A stretch of DNA of 5,445 bases from NCBI GenBank assembly GCA_005884705.1, contig VBAF01000110.1, forward strand, positions 1-5,445, read 5' to 3'. Under the pieces are notes generated by a model, which worked only from the letters and a program-made list of their open reading frames with translations, did no database searches and was not told the origin of the DNA. Shown here one piece after another: positions 1 to 5,445 of this stretch. The stretch comes from Alphaproteobacteria bacterium. Lineage in GTDB: Bacteria; Pseudomonadota; Alphaproteobacteria; Reyranellales; Reyranellaceae. A program made the position numbers and the translations under genes. Positions within the stretch are counted from its first letter, which is position 1. Each line of letters opens with the position of its first letter.

Positions 1-5
1 CGGCG

Positions 6-1553
6 TCATGCCCGGTCCACTTCCCAGAACATCGGATAGGACGACTGGATCAGGCCCGTGAGGTCGCTGCGATAGCCGGCCGGAATGGTGAACTGCCCCC
101 ACATCACCGACGGCGTGAGATCGTAGGCCGCAGCCTGGATCTCCGCGGCGATCCGCCGCCGCTCGTCGAGCGTGGTGGCCTGGGTGAAGGACTTCAGCAG
201 CGCCGGGATGGTGTTGTCGCACGACCAGCCGGGGTAATCGGTGCTGCAGGTCGACGCGACATAGAAATGCGACAGCGGCGAGAACATGTCGGTGCCGTTG
301 GAGTAGACCGGAAACATCGACCAGCCCTCCTTCTTGGCGCGACGTGCCAGCACGGTCGGCCAATCGCGCTCCTGTTGATCGACGGTGAAACCCGCGTCGC
401 GCATGTTCTGCACGAGCACGCGCGAGGCCGTCTGGCTGATCGAGCGCGCGACCTCGAGGATGACCACCGGCTCGCCCTTGTAGCCCGACGCCTTGAGCTC
501 GGCCTTGGCCGCCGCCATGTCGAACTTGTTGCCGGCCGCGCCGGCATCGGTGGTGAGCGGCGTGCCGCACATCCAGAACGACGGGCAGGACCTGGCGCGA
601 TATTTCTCGGGCACGCCGATCGCCGTCAGCGTCGCGTCCTGGTCGACCAGCTTCCACATGACCTTGCGCACCGCCGGATTGTCGAACGGCGGGGCAGCGT
701 GGTTGAGCCGGAAGTTGCCCTGGAACTGGTGGATGCCGCCCAGCCCCATCAGCTTCACGCTCCTCTCCTTCTCCAGGAGCGGCAGCATATCGAAGGGCAG
801 GTACTGCATGTAATCGATCTCGCCCGCCATCAGCGCATTGGCGCCGGTCGACTGGTCGGGCATCACCCGCAAGGTGAGCTGGTCGATCTTCACCTTCTTG
901 CCGCCGGCCAGGAAATCCGGCGGCTCGCGGCGCGGCACGTAGTCGGGATTGCGCTCGAGCAGCATCGTGTTGCCGGGCCGCCACTGGTCCTTGACGAAGC
1001 GGAAGGGGCCCGAGCCGATCGGCTCGGGAATGCGCTGCGCCGGCATGATGACCGGCAGCGGCGCGTTGGGCTTGCCCAGCACCTCGAGCATCAGCGGGAA
1101 CGGCGCCTTCAGCACGAACTCGAAGGTCCGCTGATCCTTGGCCTCCAGCGCGGCGGTGTCGGCGATCAGCATCTTGCCGAGCGGATCGCGCACCGACCAG
1201 CGCTTGAGCGAGGCGACGACGTCGGCTGCGGTGACCGGCGCGCCGTCGTGGAACTTGAGCCCGTCGCGCAGCGCGAAGGTCCAGGTGAGCTTGTCGGCGC
1301 TGACCTGCCAGCTATCGACCATCTGCGGCCGGATCTCGCCCTTCTCGCCCATCGCGAACAGCATGTCGAAGACGTGCAGGCCGAAGGTGCGGGTGATGGT
1401 GGCGGTGATGAAGTGCGGGTCGAGGATGGTGACCTCGGACTCCAGCACCACGGTCAGGCCCTTGGCCGCCCGCGCTTCGCGCGGCCGGATGAGCGACGCC
1501 GCCGCCAGGGCCGCCCCACCCGCCAGAGCTCCTCGCCGTCTCAATCCGCTCAT
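6..1553 (-). CDS. ABC transporter substrate-binding protein, family 5 (DppA/OppA type)
   Basis: This 515-residue protein is probably the periplasmic binding component of a peptide, nickel or other small-solute ABC importer. The family 5 signature is visible as FHDGAPVTAADVV at residues 101-113, followed by IGSGPFRF (179-186), ERNPDYV (200-206) and NPAVRKVMW (292-300), all in the usual order for SBP_bac_5. The N-terminus has RRRGAL (5-10), a hydrophobic alanine/leucine stretch (about 9-22) and a likely cleavage site after ARA (27-29), which suggests Tat export. There is no lipobox cysteine, so it should be soluble. Cysteines 323/329 and 436/445 could form disulfides in the periplasm. The length is normal for the family and the gene is complete, from ATG to TGA. 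The ATG is preceded only by a weak GGGGGCGG ribosome site. No permease or ATPase gene is seen; they could lie beyond the left edge. The ligand cannot be predicted from sequence. Confidence 0.93.
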   Translation of the reverse strand: MSGLRRRGALAGGAALAAASLIRPREARAAKGLTVVLESEVTILDPHFITATITRTFGLHVFDMLFAMGEKGEIRPQMVDSWQVSADKLTWTFALRDGLKFHDGAPVTAADVVASLKRWSVRDPLGKMLIADTAALEAKDQRTFEFVLKAPFPLMLEVLGKPNAPLPVIMPAQRIPEPIGSGPFRFVKDQWRPGNTMLLERNPDYVPRREPPDFLAGGKKVKIDQLTLRVMPDQSTGANALMAGEIDYMQYLPFDMLPLLEKERSVKLMGLGGIHQFQGNFRLNHAAPPFDNPAVRKVMWKLVDQDATLTAIGVPEKYRARSCPSFWMCGTPLTTDAGAAGNKFDMAAAKAELKASGYKGEPVVILEVARSISQTASRVLVQNMRDAGFTVDQQERDWPTVLARRAKKEGWSMFPVYSNGTDMFSPLSHFYVASTCSTDYPGWSCDNTIPALLKSFTQATTLDERRRIAAEIQAAAYDLTPSVMWGQFTIPAGYRSDLTGLIQSSYPMFWEVDRA

Positions 1554-1600
1554 CCGCCGCCCCCGTTGTCACAAGGCGCGAGCGTAGCGCTGCGGAGCGG

Positions 1601-1633
1601 CAAACGAAAAGGGCCGGCTGCGGGCCGGCCCTT
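1601..1633 (-). terminator. Rho-independent terminator downstream of the exported-protein gene
   Basis: Positions 1609-1618 (AAGGGCCGGC) pair perfectly with 1624-1633 (GCCGGCCCTT), a 10-bp GC-rich stem with a 5-nt loop. Read on the minus strand the hairpin runs into TTTTCGTTTG (1610-1601), the U-rich tract of an intrinsic terminator. It starts about 20 nt after the stop codon at 1653. It should end transcription of the small-protein genes and separate them from the solute-binding protein gene at 1553. On the plus strand only TT follows the stem and no gene arrives from that side, so the minus-strand reading is preferred. Confidence 0.85.
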
Positions 1634-1652
1634 CACGCGGAATTCGAGAAAT

Positions 1653-2222
1653 TCAGGTCGGCGCCATCGGCACGCACACCACCTTGTCGACGAACGTGTC
1701 GACCCGCGGCCCGCGCACCGCCATGCCGAGTCGTTCGCCGGGGCCGGCGGTCGGCACGTAGACCCGGATCGATTCGACCTTCTGGGCGTGGTTGGTGAAA
1801 TGGCAATCGACGATCGCATCGATCGAGTTGGCGCTGTTGTTGGTCACGTACAAGACCGCGATCCAGCGCTGGCCCGGCACCGCCTGCAAGGACGGAGCAT
1901 CGATTGCCATGATCGGCACCGAGGGGCCGGCGGCAATGGGCACGGTGCCCATCAGCTCGGCACGCGGCCGCTGGCTGATCATGCCGGGCACGCTCTCGCG
2001 CTGGGCCCGCGGATTGAACTCGCGATTGACCGGATGGTTGGGATCGGTCGGCTGGTAGGCGTCGAGCGAGTCCCAGCTCGGCGTCCAGACCTTTCCGGTG
2101 CGCGTATCGGTGACGTGTCCAGGATAGCCGGGGCTCACCGCCACGTTCTGCGCCAAGGACGGCCCGGCCACACCGGTCACCAGCAGGCCGGCGGCGATCG
2201 TAGCAATGCGACGTGCCTTCAT
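1653..2222 (-). CDS. Small exported protein of unknown function
   Basis: I do not recognise a named family for this 189-residue protein. It begins with a clear Sec signal: a basic start (KARR, 2-5), a hydrophobic core (about 6-20) and a likely cleavage after SLA (22-24), so the mature form should be periplasmic or secreted. Residues 30-100 are rich in proline, asparagine and polar residues and look extended. Residues 115-185 look like a compact beta domain, with alternating hydrophobic strands such as WIAVLYVTNNS (120-130) and SIRVYVP (151-157). Two cysteines, C140 and C183, lie near its two ends and could form a disulfide. An immunoglobulin-like or FxLYD-like sandwich is a guess from this strand pattern. 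The ATG is well placed 6 nt after GGAGG. The gene starts 13 nt after the upstream CsbD-like stop and ends just before a strong terminator, so it is probably the last gene of an operon. Confidence 0.85.
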   Translation of the reverse strand: MKARRIATIAAGLLVTGVAGPSLAQNVAVSPGYPGHVTDTRTGKVWTPSWDSLDAYQPTDPNHPVNREFNPRAQRESVPGMISQRPRAELMGTVPIAAGPSVPIMAIDAPSLQAVPGQRWIAVLYVTNNSANSIDAIVDCHFTNHAQKVESIRVYVPTAGPGERLGMAVRGPRVDTFVDKVVCVPMAPT

Positions 2223-2228
2223 CGCAGG

Positions 2229-2233
2229 CCTCC
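2229..2233 (-). promoter_or_regulatory. Ribosome binding site of the exported-protein gene
   Basis: On the minus strand GGAGG lies 6 nt before the ATG at 2222, inside the 13-nt gap after the TAA of the CsbD-like gene. It fixes this start codon, and its closeness to the upstream stop favours translation from the same message. Confidence 0.75.
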
Positions 2234-2235
2234 GC

Positions 2236-2547
2236 TTACATGCTCTTGTATTTGTGTTCCCACCCGCTGACCTGGGCCTCCGCCTCTTCCTGGCTGATGC
2301 CGTAGCGGGTCTGGATCTTGCCGACCAGCTGGTCGCGGCGGCCCTGGATCTCGAGCAGGTCGTCGTCGGTCAGCTTGCCCCACTGCTCCTTGACGGCGCC
2401 CTTGGCCTGATTCCAGCTACCCTTGACCTTCTCCCAGACCGAGTTGGCCTCGCTCTTGGTCGTGGTGCTGGTCTGGGCGTGTACGGCCGGCGCGACGGCC
2501 ATCAGCGAGACGGCGGCGAAGGCGGCGAAAATGGCGATGGGACGCAC
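2236..2547 (-). CDS. CsbD-like protein with signal peptide
   Basis: This 103-residue protein contains a CsbD-like domain at about 38-97, recognised from WEKVKGSWNQAKGAVKEQWG (38-57), LTDDDL (59-64), IQGRRDQLVGKIQ (67-79) and YGISQEEAEAQVSGWE (82-97). CsbD was named as a sigma-B controlled general stress protein of Bacillus; its relatives are small, hydrophilic, helical proteins whose biochemical role is unclear. Most are short and have no leader. Here residues 1-24 form a typical Sec signal peptide (MRPIAIF start, hydrophobic core, VHA before Q25), so the mature protein of about 79 residues should act in the periplasm or envelope. The start is GTG, chosen because AGGAGG sits 5 nt upstream and the codon begins a proper signal sequence. 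The next gene begins 13 nt downstream and also encodes an exported protein. An inverted repeat overlaps the ribosome site. Family assignment is firm; the function is unknown. Confidence 0.92.
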   Translation of the reverse strand: MRPIAIFAAFAAVSLMAVAPAVHAQTSTTTKSEANSVWEKVKGSWNQAKGAVKEQWGKLTDDDLLEIQGRRDQLVGKIQTRYGISQEEAEAQVSGWEHKYKSM

Positions 2548-2548
2548 G

Positions 2549-2608
2549 GCAACCTCCTGTCGTTCGGATGCGCGTACGGATGGAACGGCGCAGCCCGACG
2601 AAGGTTGC
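2549..2608 (-). repeat. Imperfect inverted repeat in the csbD-like leader
   Basis: GCAACCT at 2549-2555 pairs perfectly with AGGTTGC at 2602-2608. The stem can continue with TCGT (2560-2563) against ACGA (2598-2601) and CGG (2565-2567) against CCG (2595-2597), leaving bulges of 4 nt and 1 nt. That gives about 14 pairs around a loop containing a GGATG direct repeat (2566-2570 and 2578-2582). In the minus-strand RNA one arm covers the start-proximal half of the AGGAGG ribosome site, and the other begins two bases after the upstream stop codon. A role in translational control is inference; a 7-bp match at this distance could be chance in GC-rich DNA. Confidence 0.4.
2553..2558 (-). promoter_or_regulatory. 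Ribosome binding site that decides the GTG start of the csbD-like gene
   Basis: On the minus strand AGGAGG lies 5 nt upstream of GTG (2547-2545). It is the strongest Shine-Dalgarno match in the window and supports GTG as the real start. Half of it (2553-2555) can pair with 2602-2604 in the inverted repeat. Confidence 0.8.
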
Positions 2609-2610
2609 GA

Positions 2611-2793
2611 TCAGAACAGGAACGACTTCAGGAAGAGCGCCAGGGGCACCACGATCAGGATCGCGGCATAGAGATCGAGCAACTCGCCGTCGAGCGGTCC
2701 GGAGAGCTGCTCCTGATGCAGCTCATGGGCCTGGGCGTCGGCGACGCTCCGGCCGGCCGTGTGCGCTCCGCCTTGCGAGTGCAGACTGAACAT
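2611..2793 (-). CDS. Small single-span membrane protein, unknown function
   Basis: I do not recognise this 60-residue protein. Residues 1-38 are polar, with histidines at 5, 11, 23 and 26 and acidic residues near 34-40. Residues 41-58 (LYAAILIVVPLALFLKSF) form one strongly hydrophobic helix containing a lysine at 56, and the protein ends LKSFLF. There is no cleavable leader, so it is probably anchored by its C-terminus with the N-terminal part in the cytoplasm, though orientation is uncertain. The reading frame stays open upstream to 2985, but no ATG, GTG or TTG occurs between 2793 and the kinase stop at 2861, and a longer version would overlap the kinase receiver domain. AAGGGG at 2800-2805, 6 nt upstream, supports the ATG at 2793. 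It sits 67 nt after the kinase gene and 63 nt before the csbD-like gene, on the same strand. Its reality rests on the ribosome site and the clean membrane segment. Confidence 0.7.
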   Translation of the reverse strand: MFSLHSQGGAHTAGRSVADAQAHELHQEQLSGPLDGELLDLYAAILIVVPLALFLKSFLF

Positions 2794-2860
2794 TGGACGC
2801 CCCTTCTTATCGTACAGAGTGAACGCGCCCCCGAAGCTGCCGGTTGCACGCGGGACGCGA

Positions 2861-5425
2861 CTAAGCTGTGGCTGACCGCCGGGCGACCTCGTCGAGCGCC
2901 TGCTGCAGGTCGATCGAGGAATAGGGCTTGCCGATGAAGCGCAGGCCCTCCGGCGGGGCATCGCTCGGGCCATAGCCGCTGGCAATGATGACCGGCAGCT
3001 CGGGAAAGCGCCGCCGGACCTCGGCCGCCAACTCCTCGCCGCTCATTCCGGGCAGGCCGAGATCGGTCAGCAGGACGTCGAAGGTGCTGCCCCTGTCGAG
3101 CAGCTCGAGGGCCTGCTCGCCGCTGCCGACCGCGCCGACCAGGCAGCCCAGCCGCTCCAGCATGTCGACGGTGGACATGCGCAGCACCACCTCGTCCTCG
3201 ACGAACAGCACCCGGCGGGGGTGGTCGGATCGCGGCGCGGGCGGCGCGGTCGGCGCGCCGGCCGGCGGCGGGGCCGGCGCCTTCGGCCGCTGGCGTTCCG
3301 CCAGCACCGTGCGCACCCGCGCCGCCAGCTCCTCGCTGCGATAGGGCTTGGCGATCATCGGCAGATCGGCGCCGTCGCTCGTCGGGATGAGATCGCGGGT
3401 GTAGCCCGAGGTCAGCAGCACGCCGATGCCGGGCCGGCGGCGCTGGGCGAGCCGCGCCAGCTCGATCGCCGACAGCACGCCCGGCATGACCACGTCGGTG
3501 AACAGCAGGTCGAACGCCGAATCGGTCTCGAGCAGCTGGGCGGCCGCATCGGGAGTCTCCACCGCGTCGACGCGATAGCCCCAGCTCTTCAGCATGTCGA
3601 CGACGGCGCGGCGGACCTCCTCGTTGTCCTCGACCACCAGGATGCGCTCGCGGCCGGCGGCGGGCGGCGGGGCGCGGATTTCCGACGCCGGCACCGGATC
3701 GAGCGTGCGCGGCAGGTAGAGCTTGACGCTGGTCCCCTGCCCGATCGCGCTGTCGATGCGGATATGGCCGCTCGACTGGCGGACGAAGCCATAGACCATG
3801 CTGAGGCCGAGGCCGGTGCCGCGGCCTTCGTTCTTGGTGGTGAAGAACGGATCGAAGGCCTGCGCGATCACGTCGGCCGGCATGCCGGTGCCGGTGTCGC
3901 TCACCTCGACCAGCACATAGGGGCCGGGCGTGACCTCGGTGTGGAGAGCGGCATAGCGGCGGTCGAGCGTGGCGTTCGACACTTCGATCCGCACCGTGCC
4001 GCCGTCGGGCATGGCGTCGCGCGCGTTCAGCACCAGGTTGAGAATCGCGTTCTCGAGCTGGCCCGGATCGATGCGGGCGTTCCACGCCTCGTCGGCGACG
4101 GTGGATTCGAGCTGGACCCGTTCGCCGATGGCGTTGCGCAGAAGCTCGTCCATGTCCGAGACCAGCCGTGCCACGCTGGTCGGCTGCGGCGCCAGCGGCT
4201 GGCGGCGGGCGAAGGCGAGGAGCTGCTGGGTGAGCCGCGCGCCGCGATCGGCGGCCGCGGTGGCGCTTTGCAGCCGTCCGACCGCCTCCGGGTTGGCGTC
4301 CAACTCGGCCTTCATCAGGTCGAGGTTGGCCTGGATCACCTGCAGGATGTTGTTGAAGTCGTGCGCCATGCCGCCGGTCAGTTGGCCGACCGCCTCCATC
4401 TTCTGGCCCTGCCGCAGCGCCGCCTCGTCGCGCAGCTTCTCGGTGACGTCGACGCAGCGCACGACCGCGCCGCCGCCCGACATCTCGCCGTGCGAGACCT
4501 CGAATTCGCGCCCCTCATAAGGCACGCGCGCCGTCGATTGCCGGCCGACCTGGAGCTCACCGAGGTGCAGCGGCTGCAGCAGCGCGCGCATCGCCGGGAA
4601 GCGCTCGGACAGGAGCTGCTCGACGGTCGGCGGCGGATCGCGATGAGGGTCCCACGCCGCCAGTCGCGCGAAGGCCTCGTTCCAGGCCACCACCCGGCCC
4701 TCGGCGTCGAGCACGAAGATCGGATCCTGCAGCGTCTCGAGCGTGGTCTGCAGGAGCTGGGTGCGGGCGCTGAGCTGCTGCTGCGCCTGCTCGAGCCGCG
4801 AGCCGCCACGCACGATCAGGTACATGCCGACGATCAGGCAGGCGAAGGCGCCGCTCAGCACCAGCAGTCCGGCCAGATCGGCCTGCTCCTGCTCCGACCG
4901 CAGCATGGCGAGCCGGCTCGACAGCATCAGGCGCTGGCCCTCGACGAAGGCGTCGGCGATCTGGCGGATGCGGTCGCTGGTCGCGCGACCGGCATTGTGC
5001 GGCATCAGCGCCTCGCGCCCGTAGAGCTGGTAGGCGACGATGGTGGCGTTCAGCTCATCCAGCTTTTCCGCCGCGGCCGTGCGGAACTCGGCGACCTGGC
5101 GCAGGGCCTCGCCGTCGTCGCCGACCGCCGCCTCGAGCTGTCGCACGATCGGCTCGAGCCGCAACCGCGCGCGGTCATAGGGTTCGAGGTTGGCGGCATC
5201 GCCGGTCAGCAAATAGGCGCGCTGGCCGATCTCGGTGTCCTGCAGGACGATCAGCACCTGGCGCATCAGCGCGATGGTTTCGTAATTGTTGACCACCAGG
5301 CGCTGCTGGATGTTGGCCGAGCTGTAGCGCCCATAGGTCAGCAGGGCGCCGGTCGCCACCAGCACGCCGATGGTGAGGCCGACCACCAGCCCGATCATCT
5401 GCGAGGTGCGCCGGACTCTAGGCAT
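2861..5425 (-). CDS. CHASE3-PAS hybrid sensor histidine kinase with two receiver domains
   Basis: This complete 854-residue inner-membrane kinase should sense a periplasmic signal and pass phosphate through its own receiver domains. Order: membrane segment (about 11-32); CHASE3-like sensor (about 40-180) with the typical DTEIGQRAYLLTGD (63-76) and LEPYDRAR; second membrane segment (about 184-205); short coiled coil (207-232); PAS (about 233-328); HisKA with GGMAHDFNNIL (351-361), phospho-acceptor His355; HATPase_c with N box around N467, G1 DTGTGMP (510-516), FDPFFTTK (524-531) and G2 GRGTGLGL (534-541). Receiver 1 (594-710) has E599/D600, phospho-acceptor D644, Ser673 and K693. A proline/alanine-rich linker (714-731) leads to receiver 2 (738-850), with E743/D744, D788, Ser816 and K833. 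All catalytic residues are present, so both receivers look competent. There is no DNA-binding or enzymatic output domain and no separate response regulator in the window. GGAAGG 8 nt upstream supports the ATG at 5425. The ligand is unknown. Confidence 0.96.
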   Translation of the reverse strand: MPRVRRTSQMIGLVVGLTIGVLVATGALLTYGRYSSANIQQRLVVNNYETIALMRQVLIVLQDTEIGQRAYLLTGDAANLEPYDRARLRLEPIVRQLEAAVGDDGEALRQVAEFRTAAAEKLDELNATIVAYQLYGREALMPHNAGRATSDRIRQIADAFVEGQRLMLSSRLAMLRSEQEQADLAGLLVLSGAFACLIVGMYLIVRGGSRLEQAQQQLSARTQLLQTTLETLQDPIFVLDAEGRVVAWNEAFARLAAWDPHRDPPPTVEQLLSERFPAMRALLQPLHLGELQVGRQSTARVPYEGREFEVSHGEMSGGGAVVRCVDVTEKLRDEAALRQGQKMEAVGQLTGGMAHDFNNILQVIQANLDLMKAELDANPEAVGRLQSATAAADRGARLTQQLLAFARRQPLAPQPTSVARLVSDMDELLRNAIGERVQLESTVADEAWNARIDPGQLENAILNLVLNARDAMPDGGTVRIEVSNATLDRRYAALHTEVTPGPYVLVEVSDTGTGMPADVIAQAFDPFFTTKNEGRGTGLGLSMVYGFVRQSSGHIRIDSAIGQGTSVKLYLPRTLDPVPASEIRAPPPAAGRERILVVEDNEEVRRAVVDMLKSWGYRVDAVETPDAAAQLLETDSAFDLLFTDVVMPGVLSAIELARLAQRRRPGIGVLLTSGYTRDLIPTSDGADLPMIAKPYRSEELAARVRTVLAERQRPKAPAPPPAGAPTAPPAPRSDHPRRVLFVEDEVVLRMSTVDMLERLGCLVGAVGSGEQALELLDRGSTFDVLLTDLGLPGMSGEELAAEVRRRFPELPVIIASGYGPSDAPPEGLRFIGKPYSSIDLQQALDEVARRSATA

Positions 5426-5433
5426 TCGCGGCG

Positions 5434-5439
5434 CCTTCC
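5434..5439 (-). promoter_or_regulatory. Ribosome binding site of the hybrid kinase
   Basis: GGAAGG on the minus strand lies 8 nt before the ATG at 5425. The in-frame ATG at codon 10 has no such site, so the first ATG is preferred. The promoter would lie beyond the right edge. Confidence 0.55.
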
Positions 5440-5445
5440 GCCTCG

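Noticed and set aside
1571..1600. Self-complementary AGCGCT-rich stretch as an operator
   Set aside because: The symmetry is short and typical of GC-rich spacer DNA, and it does not lie at a recognisable promoter.
267..2270. A 667-residue open frame on the plus strand
   Set aside because: It lies opposite two well-supported genes and runs through the terminator hairpin. Its protein is dominated by Arg, His, Gly and Leu with no domain, as expected for the antisense of GC-rich codons.
2548..2610. A general stress sigma factor (EcfG-type) promoter before the csbD-like gene
   Set aside because: CsbD relatives are often stress-controlled, so I looked for GGAAC with CGTT about 16-17 nt later on the minus strand. 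GGAAC occurs only on the plus strand here (2582-2586), without a proper partner.
2794..2860. A terminator or promoter between the kinase and the small membrane protein
   Set aside because: No stable stem followed by a U tract is present. A TACGAT box around 2809-2814 (minus strand) has no fitting -35 and is too close to the start codon.
2611..2985. A 124-residue extended version of the small membrane protein
   Set aside because: The extra N-terminal part comes mostly from the kinase receiver region read out of frame, and no ribosome site supports it. The ATG at 2793 has AAGGGG at the right distance.
2655..4085. A 476-residue minus-strand frame inside the kinase gene
   Set aside because: It is an out-of-frame reading of the kinase, full of Arg, Ala, Gly and Pro, while the kinase frame carries all catalytic motifs across the same bases.

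Overview
The window looks like chromosomal DNA from a GC-rich alphaproteobacterium. This is inferred from the strong GC bias at third codon positions, the style of the solute-binding protein, and the CHASE3 hybrid kinase. A Rhodospirillales or Hyphomicrobiales-like soil bacterium would fit, but the genus cannot be read from the sequence. All five genes I can support lie on the minus strand, so transcription runs from the right edge to the left. No tRNA, rRNA, mobile element, CRISPR array or phage gene is visible.

From right to left: (1) 5425-2861 is a complete 854-residue membrane-bound hybrid sensor histidine kinase, with two membrane segments flanking a CHASE3-like periplasmic sensor, then PAS, HisKA, HATPase_c and two receiver domains. 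(2) 2793-2611 is a 60-residue protein with one C-terminal membrane segment. (3) 2547-2236 is a CsbD-like protein that starts with GTG and carries a signal peptide. (4) 2222-1653 is a small exported protein of unknown function, beginning 13 nt after the CsbD stop. A strong intrinsic terminator follows at 1601-1633. (5) 1553-6 is a complete family 5 (DppA/OppA-type) ABC transporter solute-binding protein with a probable Tat signal. Its permease and ATPase genes are not in the window.

I see no terminator between the kinase and the gene at 1653, so genes 1 to 4 could share one transcript ending at 1601-1633. Genes 2 to 4 all encode small envelope-directed proteins (one membrane, two exported). 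With the sensor kinase upstream, this suggests an envelope or stress-response cluster, but that link is inference. The most unusual items are the exported CsbD-like protein, its conserved-looking exported partner, and an imperfect inverted repeat that covers half of the csbD-like Shine-Dalgarno and starts two bases after the upstream stop codon. The solute-binding protein gene beyond the terminator appears to be a separate unit. Nothing in the window amounts to a clearly new defence or enzymatic system.
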